Made by a program: the position numbers and the translations under genes | From: Clostridiales bacterium | Lineage (GTDB): Bacteria > Bacillota > Clostridia > Peptostreptococcales > Anaerovoracaceae | Assembly: GCA_022763735.1 (NCBI GenBank) | Contig: JALEQY010000157.1 | Location: forward strand, 1 to 38,628 | Direction: 5' to 3' | Length of the DNA stretch: 38,628 bases | Part shown: one piece after another, positions 10,125 to 18,897 of the stretch | Layout of the letters: every line of letters starts with the position of its first letter | Numbering within the stretch: the stretch's first letter is position 1 | Notes under the pieces: generated by a model | What the model was told of the DNA's origin: nothing | What the model saw: the letters and a program-made list of their open reading frames with translations, nothing else | Database searches by the model: none

Positions 10125-11546
10125 ATGGCGATAAATGACTTTGAAATACTTGAAAATATGCAGGAAATCGTATTGATAGAAAATGAAGTCGGGATAATCA
10201 AGTATGTTAATAATGCTTTCTGCAGATGTCACGGGGTAACAAAAGAGGAAGCTGTGGGAAGAAGCTGCTTTGACTTTATTATTCCTGAAGACAGAGAAAT
10301 CTGCAACATGGAGCAGACTGTAAGTCCTGAAAATCCATATTACAGAATAGAGGGACGATCTAAGAGAGTAGATGGCAGAATAATATGGCTGCAATATGTT
10401 GGAAGAGCGTATTTCGACGATGATGGAAACAGAACAGAGTTTCAGGAGATCGGTGTTGATATAACCAGATGGAAAGAAAAAATAGAGGAAAGCGCCAGGG
10501 AACTGGCAAAGGCAAATCAGAAATTAGGCGGTGAATTCGGGGAAGAGATAATTGAAGGCAAAACAGGATCGGGAATAAACAGCAGAAACGGGAAATTTCC
10601 GGCGATGCACAGATTTTCAGATATTTATACCGCAAACGACAAAATGAAATCGGTGATAGCCTATGCCAAGGCTGTGGCAGCAGGCGGAGCGACAATTCTT
10701 ATAGAAGGAGAAAGCGGTACCGGTAAAGAAATGTTTGCTCAGGCTATACACAATGCCAGCAAAAGAGCAAACGGACCATTTGTAGCGATAAACTGCGGTG
10801 TGATACCGGCAGAGCTTATAGGAAGTGAATTTTTCGGATATGTTGAAGGCGCATTTACTGGTGCGTCAAAAGGAGGCAGACCGGGAAAATTTGAAATGGC
10901 ATCAGGAGGTACGCTGTTTCTGGATGAAATCGGTGAAATGCCTCTGGCTCAGCAGGTGGCACTGCTGAGAGTGCTTGAAACCAAAACGGTATCAAGAATA
11001 GGTGATGATAAAGAAATTCCGGTTGACGTGCGTATAGTGTGCGCAACAAACAAAAACCTTTATAAAGAAGTGCAGGCCGGCAGATTTAGAAGTGACCTCT
11101 ACTACAGACTCAATGTAATAAATTTGCATATACCTCCTCTCAGAGAGAGGAAGGAAGATATATATCTGCTTATCGGAGCGTTTATCAAGAAATACGGTAG
11201 TCACCGCTTTGATAAGGAAAAGGCGTTCAGCGATAAAAAGCTGATGGCGTTTTATGAATATGACTGGCCGGGAAATGTCAGAGAACTGCAGAATGTTGTT
11301 GAACGGCTTATTTATATGCCTGATGAAGGCAACGATGCATTTTTTGAATATCTTATCGGAGATTTCGGCAATAAAGAAGATAAGTGTAATGATCCTGCGT
11401 CACAGGATGGTTCGCAGGATGAGAAACAGACAATAATCAGTTTCATGGAAATGTATGAAGGAAACATCAGTATGGTTTCCCGAAAAATGGGTGTATCCAG
11501 AAATACAATGTATAAAAAACTGAAAAAATATAATATCAAATATTAA
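10125..11546 (+). CDS. Second PAS domain sigma-54-dependent enhancer-binding regulator
   Basis: PAS domain, [32 protein letters not shown], Fis-type HTH at the C-terminus. Confidence 0.92.
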   Translation: MAINDFEILENMQEIVLIENEVGIIKYVNNAFCRCHGVTKEEAVGRSCFDFIIPEDREICNMEQTVSPENPYYRIEGRSKRVDGRIIWLQYVGRAYFDDDGNRTEFQEIGVDITRWKEKIEESARELAKANQKLGGEFGEEIIEGKTGSGINSRNGKFPAMHRFSDIYTANDKMKSVIAYAKAVAAGGATILIEGESGTGKEMFAQAIHNASKRANGPFVAINCGVIPAELIGSEFFGYVEGAFTGASKGGRPGKFEMASGGTLFLDEIGEMPLAQQVALLRVLETKTVSRIGDDKEIPVDVRIVCATNKNLYKEVQAGRFRSDLYYRLNVINLHIPPLRERKEDIYLLIGAFIKKYGSHRFDKEKAFSDKKLMAFYEYDWPGNVRELQNVVERLIYMPDEGNDAFFEYLIGDFGNKEDKCNDPASQDGSQDEKQTIISFMEMYEGNISMVSRKMGVSRNTMYKKLKKYNIKY

Positions 11547-11572
11547 GTTGGAGAATAACAGAAGGTGTGCTT

Positions 11573-12256
11573 ATGGGAAAATCGAATATTCATATAATTG
11601 ATATCCCGCTGGAAGAGCTGGAAAATATGGAAGAAATGTTTTTCAGGCAGATACAGATGGAAAGAAGAAGGGTAATGAAGAAATTCTCACAGCAGTATAA
11701 TGCAACCAGACATCAAGTTATGTCAGGCGTTGCTGCTGAAGGCATGTTCAGATCTGTAAAGATAGAGAAAAGAGATGAAGAAAATATTTATCTTGAAGGA
11801 GGAACTTTGATATCCAGCAGGATGCTGTCGGAGCTGTTTAAATCCTCTGATGAGATTATAGTGTGTGCTATGACTCTGCATGGCTATGATCAGCTGGAAG
11901 CTGAATCTGATGATAATCTTATAACATTGTTTCTTGATGGATGGGGAACGGCGGCTGCAGAATGCGGTCATGTCTGGATGAAGGAACAGATACGAGGGAT
12001 GATGGAGAAAAAAGGGCGTTATCTTACATCTTCGTGGAGTCCGGGGCAGCATAATATAGATATAAAGCTGCAGAAAGAGGTTTTTGAATTGCTTCAGCCT
12101 GAAGAAATCGGTATGGAACTGACAGACAGTTTCATGATGCATCCAAAGAAATCAATAAGCAGTTTTATCGGCATAGGTTCTGATGAAAATGCAGGGAAAA
12201 TAAGAGCCTGTGATTTCTGTGAACGCAGAGAAACCTGTCCTTCTGCCTATGTGTAG
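11573..12256 (+). CDS. MetH-activation-domain-like corrinoid reactivation protein (paralogue 1)
   Basis: SWSPGQHNIDIKLQKEVFELLQPEEIGMELTDSFMMHPKKSISSFIGIG; C-terminal CX2CX5C. Stop TAG. Confidence 0.72.
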   Translation: MGKSNIHIIDIPLEELENMEEMFFRQIQMERRRVMKKFSQQYNATRHQVMSGVAAEGMFRSVKIEKRDEENIYLEGGTLISSRMLSELFKSSDEIIVCAMTLHGYDQLEAESDDNLITLFLDGWGTAAAECGHVWMKEQIRGMMEKKGRYLTSSWSPGQHNIDIKLQKEVFELLQPEEIGMELTDSFMMHPKKSISSFIGIGSDENAGKIRACDFCERRETCPSAYV

Positions 12257-12296
12257 TACCATATGCAGATCATGTTAAGACAACAGCACACGATTA

Positions 12297-12327
12297 CACA
12301 TAGTGTTAACCGCAGTAACACTATGTG
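12297..12327. promoter_or_regulatory. Perfect 12-bp inverted repeat CACATAGTGTTA-N7-TAACACTATGTG; candidate enhancer-binding site
   Basis: Read directly; about 110 bp upstream of the sigma-54 promoter at 12436. Confidence 0.45.
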
Positions 12328-12435
12328 AAACAATATATCAACAAAAAGTGTCAATGTTCTCGATATGCGTATAATTAATATTTCTGAAAACATTGAAATT
12401 TCAACGTTAAAAAAATAGCTGATTATTTTTATGCT

Positions 12436-12451
12436 TGGCATGAAAAATGCT
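12436..12451 (+). promoter_or_regulatory. sigma-54 (-24/-12) promoter TGGCATGAAAAATGCT
   Basis: GG-N10-GC spacing correct; one mismatch in the -12 element (ATGCT for TTGCT). Confidence 0.7.
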
Positions 12452-12565
12452 ATTTAATATTATTAAGGATGGAAACGATCCTGAGACATTATGTCATAAT
12501 ACGTTATATCGAAAGGAAAAGAATTGGCACTTACAGCATAGTATTAATGCGAAAGGAGCATCTTT

Positions 12566-13483
12566 ATGATCAAATTAGTATTACTGACAGGATTTCTGGG
12601 AGCAGGAAAGACTACATTGATGAAAGAAATTCTGAATTCATACGGTGGGTATAAAACCGGTGTGATAGTAAATGAATTTGGTGAAATAAATATAGATGCC
12701 AGGCTGATAAGCAGAGATGGGGTTCAGATGGCAGAATTGTCCAACGGATCAATCTTCTGTGCATGCATTAAGGATAAGTTTGTGGACAGCCTTATCGAGA
12801 TGTCTCTCAAAGATCTTGATTATCTGTTTATTGAGGCATCAGGGATGGCTGATCCGGCCAATATGAATCAGATCCTGGATGGTATCAGAAACAAAGTTTT
12901 AAACCCTTATGACTACAGAGGTTCAGTATGCGTAATCGATGGAGAAAGCTTCACGGATCTGTATGAACTGCTGCCTGCCATAACTGCACAGCTCGAATTC
13001 TGTGGAGGGGCAATTGTCAATAAAGGTGACCTTATCGGTGAGGAAAAGCTTGGAGAGATAATTGATATCATAAATGAGGTGAACCCGGGTGTTTCAGTTT
13101 TTGTAACGTCTTACTGCAGAGTTGATGTGAAAGAGCTTGTTGAAAGCCTGACACAAAATACGGCAGAAGCCAGAGAGAGCAGCAATAAAATTGAAACAAG
13201 ACCTACAACGTTTATTCTCAAAGGACTGAAACAGGTGCCTTATGACAGACTTGAAGCTTTCCTTAAGGACATTGCAGGTGATACCTATCGCATAAAGGGT
13301 TTTGCAGATACTGACAGAGGTAACATAGAAATCAGTGCTGTAGGCAGCAATATCCATCTGAATGAGTGGCCGGATACAGTTGAAAGAACAGAAATCGTTG
13401 TCATATCATCAGTCGGTTTCAGGATGATGAGCATATTGACAAAGTGTATCGGTGAACATTTAAAGGGTATTATCAGATTGTAA
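12566..13483 (+). CDS. CobW/G3E-family GTPase
   Basis: LLTGFLGAGKTTLMKEIL (Walker A), VNEFGEINID, NKGDL. Confidence 0.85.
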   Translation: MIKLVLLTGFLGAGKTTLMKEILNSYGGYKTGVIVNEFGEINIDARLISRDGVQMAELSNGSIFCACIKDKFVDSLIEMSLKDLDYLFIEASGMADPANMNQILDGIRNKVLNPYDYRGSVCVIDGESFTDLYELLPAITAQLEFCGGAIVNKGDLIGEEKLGEIIDIINEVNPGVSVFVTSYCRVDVKELVESLTQNTAEARESSNKIETRPTTFILKGLKQVPYDRLEAFLKDIAGDTYRIKGFADTDRGNIEISAVGSNIHLNEWPDTVERTEIVVISSVGFRMMSILTKCIGEHLKGIIRL

Positions 13484-13518
13484 GTGCTGCAGCTTTTCAG
13501 GATGAAAAGGAGAAAAGT

Positions 13519-15006
13519 ATGGCAAAACGTGAAAGACGTGAAAGAGGCAAGGCAGGCATACTTGATAACATCTCATATGCCATGTCTTATGGAAACCAGC
13601 TTTCAGAAGATGAACTGTATGCGATCCATGCAGCCAGTCTCGATGTGCTGATGGAAATCGGAGTAAAGGTTGAAAGCGAAGAGGCAAGAAAGCTGTTCGC
13701 AGAAGGCGGATGTACTGTAGAAGATGAGATAGTTAAAATTCCTGCATATCTTGTGGAAGAATGTATCCGTACAGCCCCTTCAACAATACTGCTTGCAGGC
13801 AGAAATCCAAAGAATGATTATGTTGTAAAACAGAAAAAAGTATCTTTCATCAATTTCGGTGAAGGTGTAAATGTAATCGATCCTTATACAAAGGAATACA
13901 GAAGATCAGTCAAGGAAGACCTTGAGAGAAATACCAAGGTTATTGATGCTATCAATGTGCTGCCATGTGCATATCGTTCAGTAGCATCTCAGGACAAAGC
14001 AGGAAGCGTTCAGGCTCTGCATAATATGGAAGCAATGTTCAATAATACAACAAAGCATTGCTTCATAGGACCTGATGGTAAGAAGAATATCGAGAAAATT
14101 ATCGATATGGCAGCTTTCATAGCAGGAGGCAGAGATGAACTTAAGAAGAGACCTCTGGTTACTTTCAACCTCTGTCCGACAAGCCCGCTCCAGCTGAATC
14201 CTACAGCAACGGATGCGCTGATTCTCGGAGCAAGAGCAGGCATTCCTTGCAATATTATTTCAATGGCATTATCTGGAGCTACTTCGTCGGTAACGCTGGC
14301 GGGAACACTTGTAACTCATAATGCTGAAGTGCTGTCAGCAGTGGTTCTCAGCCAGCTGGCAGAAAAAGGAGCAGCAGTATTATATGCAAGTTCGACCAGC
14401 ATTATGGATATGAGACATCTTACTACTCCGGTAGGAGCTCCTGAACTGGCTATGATCAGCAATGCGGTTGCACAGCTTGCGAATTACTATAATCTTCCGA
14501 GCTTTGTAGCCGGTGGATAGGCAGACAGCAAAGTTCCGGATGCTCAGGCCGCTCACGAGAAAACTCTCACCGCTTTACTGGCAGCCCAGGGTGGTGCCAA
14601 TGTTATATACGGTGCAGGAATGATTGAGATGGGCATGACATTCGATCTGGCACAGCTGATAATCGATGCTGAAATATATAAAATGGTACTTCATACAATC
14701 AACGGTTTTGAAGTTAATGAGGAAACACTTGCGCTCGACGTTATCAAGGAGGTAAAGATGGGCGAATTTGTTTCACAGAAACACACAACCGACAACTTTA
14801 AGAAGATCCAGTCACACTCGGATATAATCAACAGACAGCCTAGAGAACAGTGGCTTGCAGCAGGAGCAAAGGATATGACTGAAGTGGCGTACGAAAAGGC
14901 TATTCAGATCCTTGAGAACCATGTTCCTGAACCGCTTACAGAGGAACAGGCTGCATACATCAGAAAAGTCGTTGAAGATGCAGAAGCTGAATACGGTGTG
15001 AAATAG
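13519..15006 (+). CDS. mttB: Trimethylamine:corrinoid methyltransferase MttB, pyrrolysine-containing; in-frame TAG 14518-14520 read as Pyl (codon 334)
   Basis: ORFs 13519-14520 and 14620-15006 share a frame and the reading frame is open across TAG: [45 protein letters not shown]. True stop is TAG followed at once by TGA. Confidence 0.95.
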
Positions 15007-15048
15007 TGACACAAATGCTTTTTAAAGATAACAGAAAGGAAAAGTACT

Positions 15049-15681
15049 ATGGCAAAGATTTTCAAGAAAATAATTGAAGCTATCGAAGATGGCGAAATAG
15101 AAGAAGTTGTAGAACTGGTGGAAGAGGCTCTTGAAGATGAAGAGGAGCCTACGGATATCATGAATAAAGGGCTCATTGAAGGAATGAATGTTGTAGGCGA
15201 ACTCTTCAAGGAAGGTGAATTATTCGTTCCGGAAGTGCTTATGTCAGCAAATGCCATGGAGGCAGGTATGGAGCTCATAAGACCATATCTGAAGGCTGAT
15301 GATGTGAAGGTTGCAGGGAAAATTATTTTCTGTACCGTTGAGGGAGATCTTCACGATATAGGCAAAAAGCTCTGTGTAATGATGCTTGAAGGGGCTGGTT
15401 ATGAAGTTGTTGACCTTGGTGTGGATGTAGGTGTTTCACAGATTATCGATGCTGTAAAAGAACACAGCCCTGACCTGGTTGCTATGTCTGCTATGCTTAC
15501 AACTACAATGGTAACTATGGATCAGACAGTGGAAGCTCTTAAGGAAAACGGACTTGATGCAGGTGTCAAAGTGATGGTAGGAGGAGCTCCTCTGTCAGGA
15601 GACTATGCTGCAGGAATCAGTGCAAATTATTCGGAAGACGCAATTACATGCGTTGAACTGGCTGACAGATTAATGGCTTAA
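15049..15681 (+). CDS. mttC: Trimethylamine corrinoid protein (MttC-like)
   Basis: EGDLHDIGKKLCVMMLEGAGYEVVDLG and MLTTTM; directly after mttB. Confidence 0.9.
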   Translation: MAKIFKKIIEAIEDGEIEEVVELVEEALEDEEEPTDIMNKGLIEGMNVVGELFKEGELFVPEVLMSANAMEAGMELIRPYLKADDVKVAGKIIFCTVEGDLHDIGKKLCVMMLEGAGYEVVDLGVDVGVSQIIDAVKEHSPDLVAMSAMLTTTMVTMDQTVEALKENGLDAGVKVMVGGAPLSGDYAAGISANYSEDAITCVELADRLMA

Positions 15682-15706
15682 ATTACTTAAATGAAAGAGC
15701 AGGAAT

Positions 15707-16381
15707 ATGGATACACATTTTATCGACCTTGATATGGATGAATGCAGTACACTTGCGAATGATATTTTCATGCAGACATCAGGTGTGAACAAGGAAGGAC
15801 GCAAGTTTGAAAGAATGAGAAATGACGCATTCAGAATGAGGAGGGTCATCGAAGAAAGAATACAGATCAGAGCTGCATATAAATATTTTGATAAGGTGGA
15901 GCTGAGCGGGCAGAATGCAGTATTCGGAGGCAGAACCTTCAGATGCAGTGCATTTGATCAGATTGATGGTAACACAGTAAAAGGTGTATATGTATATGCT
16001 CTTTCGGTAGGAGATTTCGGATTTCCGGAAGAACCTATTCTGGATCAGCTGTATGCCGATATCTGGGGAAGCGCTTTCACAGATGCGGTAAGACTTCTTA
16101 TGAAAAAACAGATTGCGAAAGAATCAATGTTGAGTGACAGCTTCGGTCCCGGATTTTACGGGATGGATGTCAGCGAGATGGGTTCGCTGACATCCCTGCT
16201 CAACCTTGACGAACTGGATATTGAAATAAGGAACAGCAGAATAATGCTTCCTCTGAAATCATGCGCCGGATTCTATTTCAGTGTGGATGAGAGATACAGG
16301 AAGCTTGATCAGGCTTGTGAAAACTGTCTGGGAACACACAGAAGCTGTAAATTATGTCAGGTCTATGGAGGAATTAACTAA
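15707..16381 (+). CDS. MetH-activation-domain-like protein (divergent paralogue 2)
   Basis: SFGPGFYGMDVSEMGSLTSLLNLDELDIEIRNSRIMLPLKSCAGFYF parallels paralogues 1 and 3; C-terminal CX2CX6CX2C. Confidence 0.6.
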   Translation: MDTHFIDLDMDECSTLANDIFMQTSGVNKEGRKFERMRNDAFRMRRVIEERIQIRAAYKYFDKVELSGQNAVFGGRTFRCSAFDQIDGNTVKGVYVYALSVGDFGFPEEPILDQLYADIWGSAFTDAVRLLMKKQIAKESMLSDSFGPGFYGMDVSEMGSLTSLLNLDELDIEIRNSRIMLPLKSCAGFYFSVDERYRKLDQACENCLGTHRSCKLCQVYGGIN

Positions 16382-17775
16382 TGTTTAAATGTACAGGTGT
16401 ATGCAGCACATGCGGCAGATGTAAAAATTCAGCAATGATGAGCGGAGCTAATGACAGAAAGACGAAAATGCTTGCTTATCCTGATGATTTCAGACCCGCT
16501 GAAGGCAAAGAAGGATATGGTGCAGCCTTTGATATAGGAACAACTACGGTAGTGGGTATGCTGTGGGATCTATGCAAAGGTGAACAGATAGCAACATGTG
16601 CCAAAACAAACCCTCAGAACGAATTCGGCATGGATGTAATCTCCAGAATAACATTCTGCGGCAGAGAAAGTGAAAATCTTGATCTGCTGAGAAACAGAAT
16701 AACAGAATGCCTTAACGGTATTATTGCAGAATTATGTGAAAAGGCAGGTGTGGATGCTGAAAACATCATGACAGCGTCGGTCTGCGGCAATACAACCATG
16801 TCTCATCTGTTTGCGGGATATCCGCCTATGACTCTGGCACTCGCACCTTTTCATCCTGCTTACACAGGTACTCTAAGACTTGCGGCATCAGAAGCGATGC
16901 TGGATATTAATGAAAAAGGAACTGTTATTGTTGTTCCCAACATAGCCGGTCATGTAGGGGGAGATATCACAGCGGGTATTGTAGCTTCAAGAATTCTTGA
17001 TATGGAAGGCCTGACGGTTTTCATAGATATAGGTACGAATGGGGAAATTGTTCTGACAGATGGCATGAAAACTTATGCATGTTCAACAGCAGCCGGTCCG
17101 GCATTTGAAGGCTCTGCCATACTTCACGGCATGAGAGCGGCCACCGGAGCCATCGAGAAGATAAGAATAGAAGATGGAGATGTTGACTTTAAAACTATTG
17201 GAGAGTGTGAACCTCAGGGCATATGCGGTTCGGGTCTTATTGATGCTGTGGCTCAGATGATAAAGGCTAAGCTGATAAATAAAACAGGACGGCTCATAGG
17301 TGCCGAAGATGTTGACAAGAAGAAACTCAACCCGGCATTAAAAGAGAGACTAATAGAAGTTGACGGAGAAAGAAGATTTGTTCTTGTTTCCAAAGCGAAC
17401 GGAGATGATATTGTGATAACACAGAATGATATCCGTGAAGTTCAGCTGGCAAAAGGTGCTATAGCGGCAGGTATACAGCTGATGCTTGAGGAAATGGGAA
17501 AAACAGTTGAAGATATAGACAGAGTTGTGATAGCAGGAGCCTTCGGTAATTATATTGATAAGGAAAGTGCAGTCACAATCGGCGTTCTGCCTAAAATCGC
17601 TCCCGAGAAGATAATATCAGCAGGAAACACTGCAGGAGCGGGAGTGTCGATGATAATGGCAGATGAGAAGGAAATGGCTCTGGCAGAAAGCCTACCTGAC
17701 CGCATTGAACATGTGGATCTGGCTGCCAGAGATAATTTTCAGAACACTTATCTGAGTGCTATGGCATTCAGATAA
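16381..17775 (+). CDS. RACo/RamA-like ASKHA-domain reductive activator of corrinoid proteins (DUF4445-type), Cys-rich N-terminus
   Basis: AFDIGTTTVVGMLWDL, VCGNTTMSHLFAG, FIDIGTNGEIVL, CSTAAGPAFEGSAI, AGAFGNYID; N-terminus CX3CX2CX2C. Confidence 0.85.
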   Translation: MFKCTGVCSTCGRCKNSAMMSGANDRKTKMLAYPDDFRPAEGKEGYGAAFDIGTTTVVGMLWDLCKGEQIATCAKTNPQNEFGMDVISRITFCGRESENLDLLRNRITECLNGIIAELCEKAGVDAENIMTASVCGNTTMSHLFAGYPPMTLALAPFHPAYTGTLRLAASEAMLDINEKGTVIVVPNIAGHVGGDITAGIVASRILDMEGLTVFIDIGTNGEIVLTDGMKTYACSTAAGPAFEGSAILHGMRAATGAIEKIRIEDGDVDFKTIGECEPQGICGSGLIDAVAQMIKAKLINKTGRLIGAEDVDKKKLNPALKERLIEVDGERRFVLVSKANGDDIVITQNDIREVQLAKGAIAAGIQLMLEEMGKTVEDIDRVVIAGAFGNYIDKESAVTIGVLPKIAPEKIISAGNTAGAGVSMIMADEKEMALAESLPDRIEHVDLAARDNFQNTYLSAMAFR

Positions 17776-17784
17776 GCCATACAT

Positions 17785-17856
17785 GGGGAACGGATCGGAT
17801 GGATCACATGGACTCTAAATCCATGCAGCCGGGTGAAACTCCCGGGTTCCTCGCCA
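17785..17856 (+). tRNA. pylT: tRNA-Pyl, anticodon CTA (amber suppressor)
   Basis: GGGGAACGGATCGGATGGATCACATGGACTCTAAATCCATGCAGCCGGGTGAAACTCCCGGGTTCCTCGCCA: 7-bp acceptor, one nt before a 4-bp D stem with 5-nt loop, 6-bp anticodon stem, CTCTAAA loop, 3-nt variable region, encoded CCA. Confidence 0.97.
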
Positions 17857-17886
17857 AATCATGAAATGAAAAGGAAGGTGCAGCCA

Positions 17887-18897
17887 ATGACATTTACCAG
17901 AGAACAAATCATATCCATATTGAAATCAGATGACAGGCAGCAGGCGGAAGAACTGTTTGCGAGAGCGAGAAAAGCCAGAGAAGAACATTTCGGCAATAAG
18001 ATATTCATGTATGGATTTGTGTACTTTACAACCTGGTGCAGGAACGACTGCACATTCTGTTACTACAGGAAATCAAATAAGATCGAAAGATACAGGAAAA
18101 ACAAAGAAGAAGTATTCAGATTATCAAAGGAACTTGCTGATTCAGGGGTGCACCTTATTGATCTTACTATGGGGGAGGATCTGCAGTATCATGGGGAAGA
18201 TTTTGATTCAGTGGTAGACATAATCAAACAGATTAAAAATGAACTAGGCCTTCCTGTAATGATTTCACCCGGTGTTGTCAGTGACAGACTTGTAGATAAG
18301 TTTGCAGCAGCTGATACAGACTGGTATGCATTATATCAGGAAACACATAACAGGGAGCTTTTTGAAACCTTGAGGATAAATCAGAGTTATGATGAAAGGA
18401 TGCATGCTAAGCTTTATGCAAAAGAAAAAGGCATGCTTATTGAAGAAGGGCTGATGGCAGGTATAGGCGAATCCTTTGAAGATATTGCGGATTCGCTGAT
18501 AAAGATGGGTGATATAGGTGCCAGTCAGGTGAGAGTAATGAGCTTCGTGCCTCAGGAAGGAAGCCCGATGGAAAACGTTGAGACACCTGACAGGATGATA
18601 GAGCTTAAAATAATAGCGTTAATGAGAATAATGTATCCGTGGGCCCTTATTCCTACATCTCTTGATGTTGATGGCATTGCAGGACTTGAAGCAAGGCTGA
18701 ATGCCGGTGGTAATGTGGTCACATCGATAATACCTCCGAGGACAGGTCTGGCGGGAGTGGCTCAAAACAGCATGGATGTGGACGATGGAGGCAGAACTGT
18801 CGAGGAAGTGAAGAAAATTCTGGAAGCTATGGATCTGGACGCGGCAACAGCTGAAGAGTACAGAAGATATATAGGAGAACTGAAATGTCGAAAATAG
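17887..18897 (+). CDS. pylB: Radical SAM 3-methylornithine synthase PylB (ends in TAG)
   Basis: CRNDCTFCYYR radical SAM motif; position between pylT and pylC. Called start 17833 lies inside pylT, so ATG 17887 (SD AAGGAAGG) is preferred. Confidence 0.95.
   Translation: MTFTREQIISILKSDDRQQAEELFARARKAREEHFGNKIFMYGFVYFTTWCRNDCTFCYYRKSNKIERYRKNKEEVFRLSKELADSGVHLIDLTMGEDLQYHGEDFDSVVDIIKQIKNELGLPVMISPGVVSDRLVDKFAAADTDWYALYQETHNRELFETLRINQSYDERMHAKLYAKEKGMLIEEGLMAGIGESFEDIADSLIKMGDIGASQVRVMSFVPQEGSPMENVETPDRMIELKIIALMRIMYPWALIPTSLDVDGIAGLEARLNAGGNVVTSIIPPRTGLAGVAQNSMDVDDGGRTVEEVKKILEAMDLDAATAEEYRRYIGELKCRK

Noticed and set aside
12243-12330. Pyl readthrough of the TAG ending the 11573 ORF (about 24 extra codons to TGA)
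   Set aside because: The domain and Cys tail are complete before TAG and the extension runs through the intergenic inverted repeat; treated as an ordinary stop.
14620-15006. Separate 128-aa gene downstream of mttB, or mttB as a pseudogene
   Set aside because: Frame is continuous across TAG and the Pyl machinery is present; recoding explains it better than pseudogenisation.
17833-17886. ORF-track start of pylB at GTG 17833 (MKLPGSSPNHEMKRKVQP...)
   Set aside because: It lies inside the pylT T-arm; ATG 17887 with an AAGGAAGG SD fits PylB.
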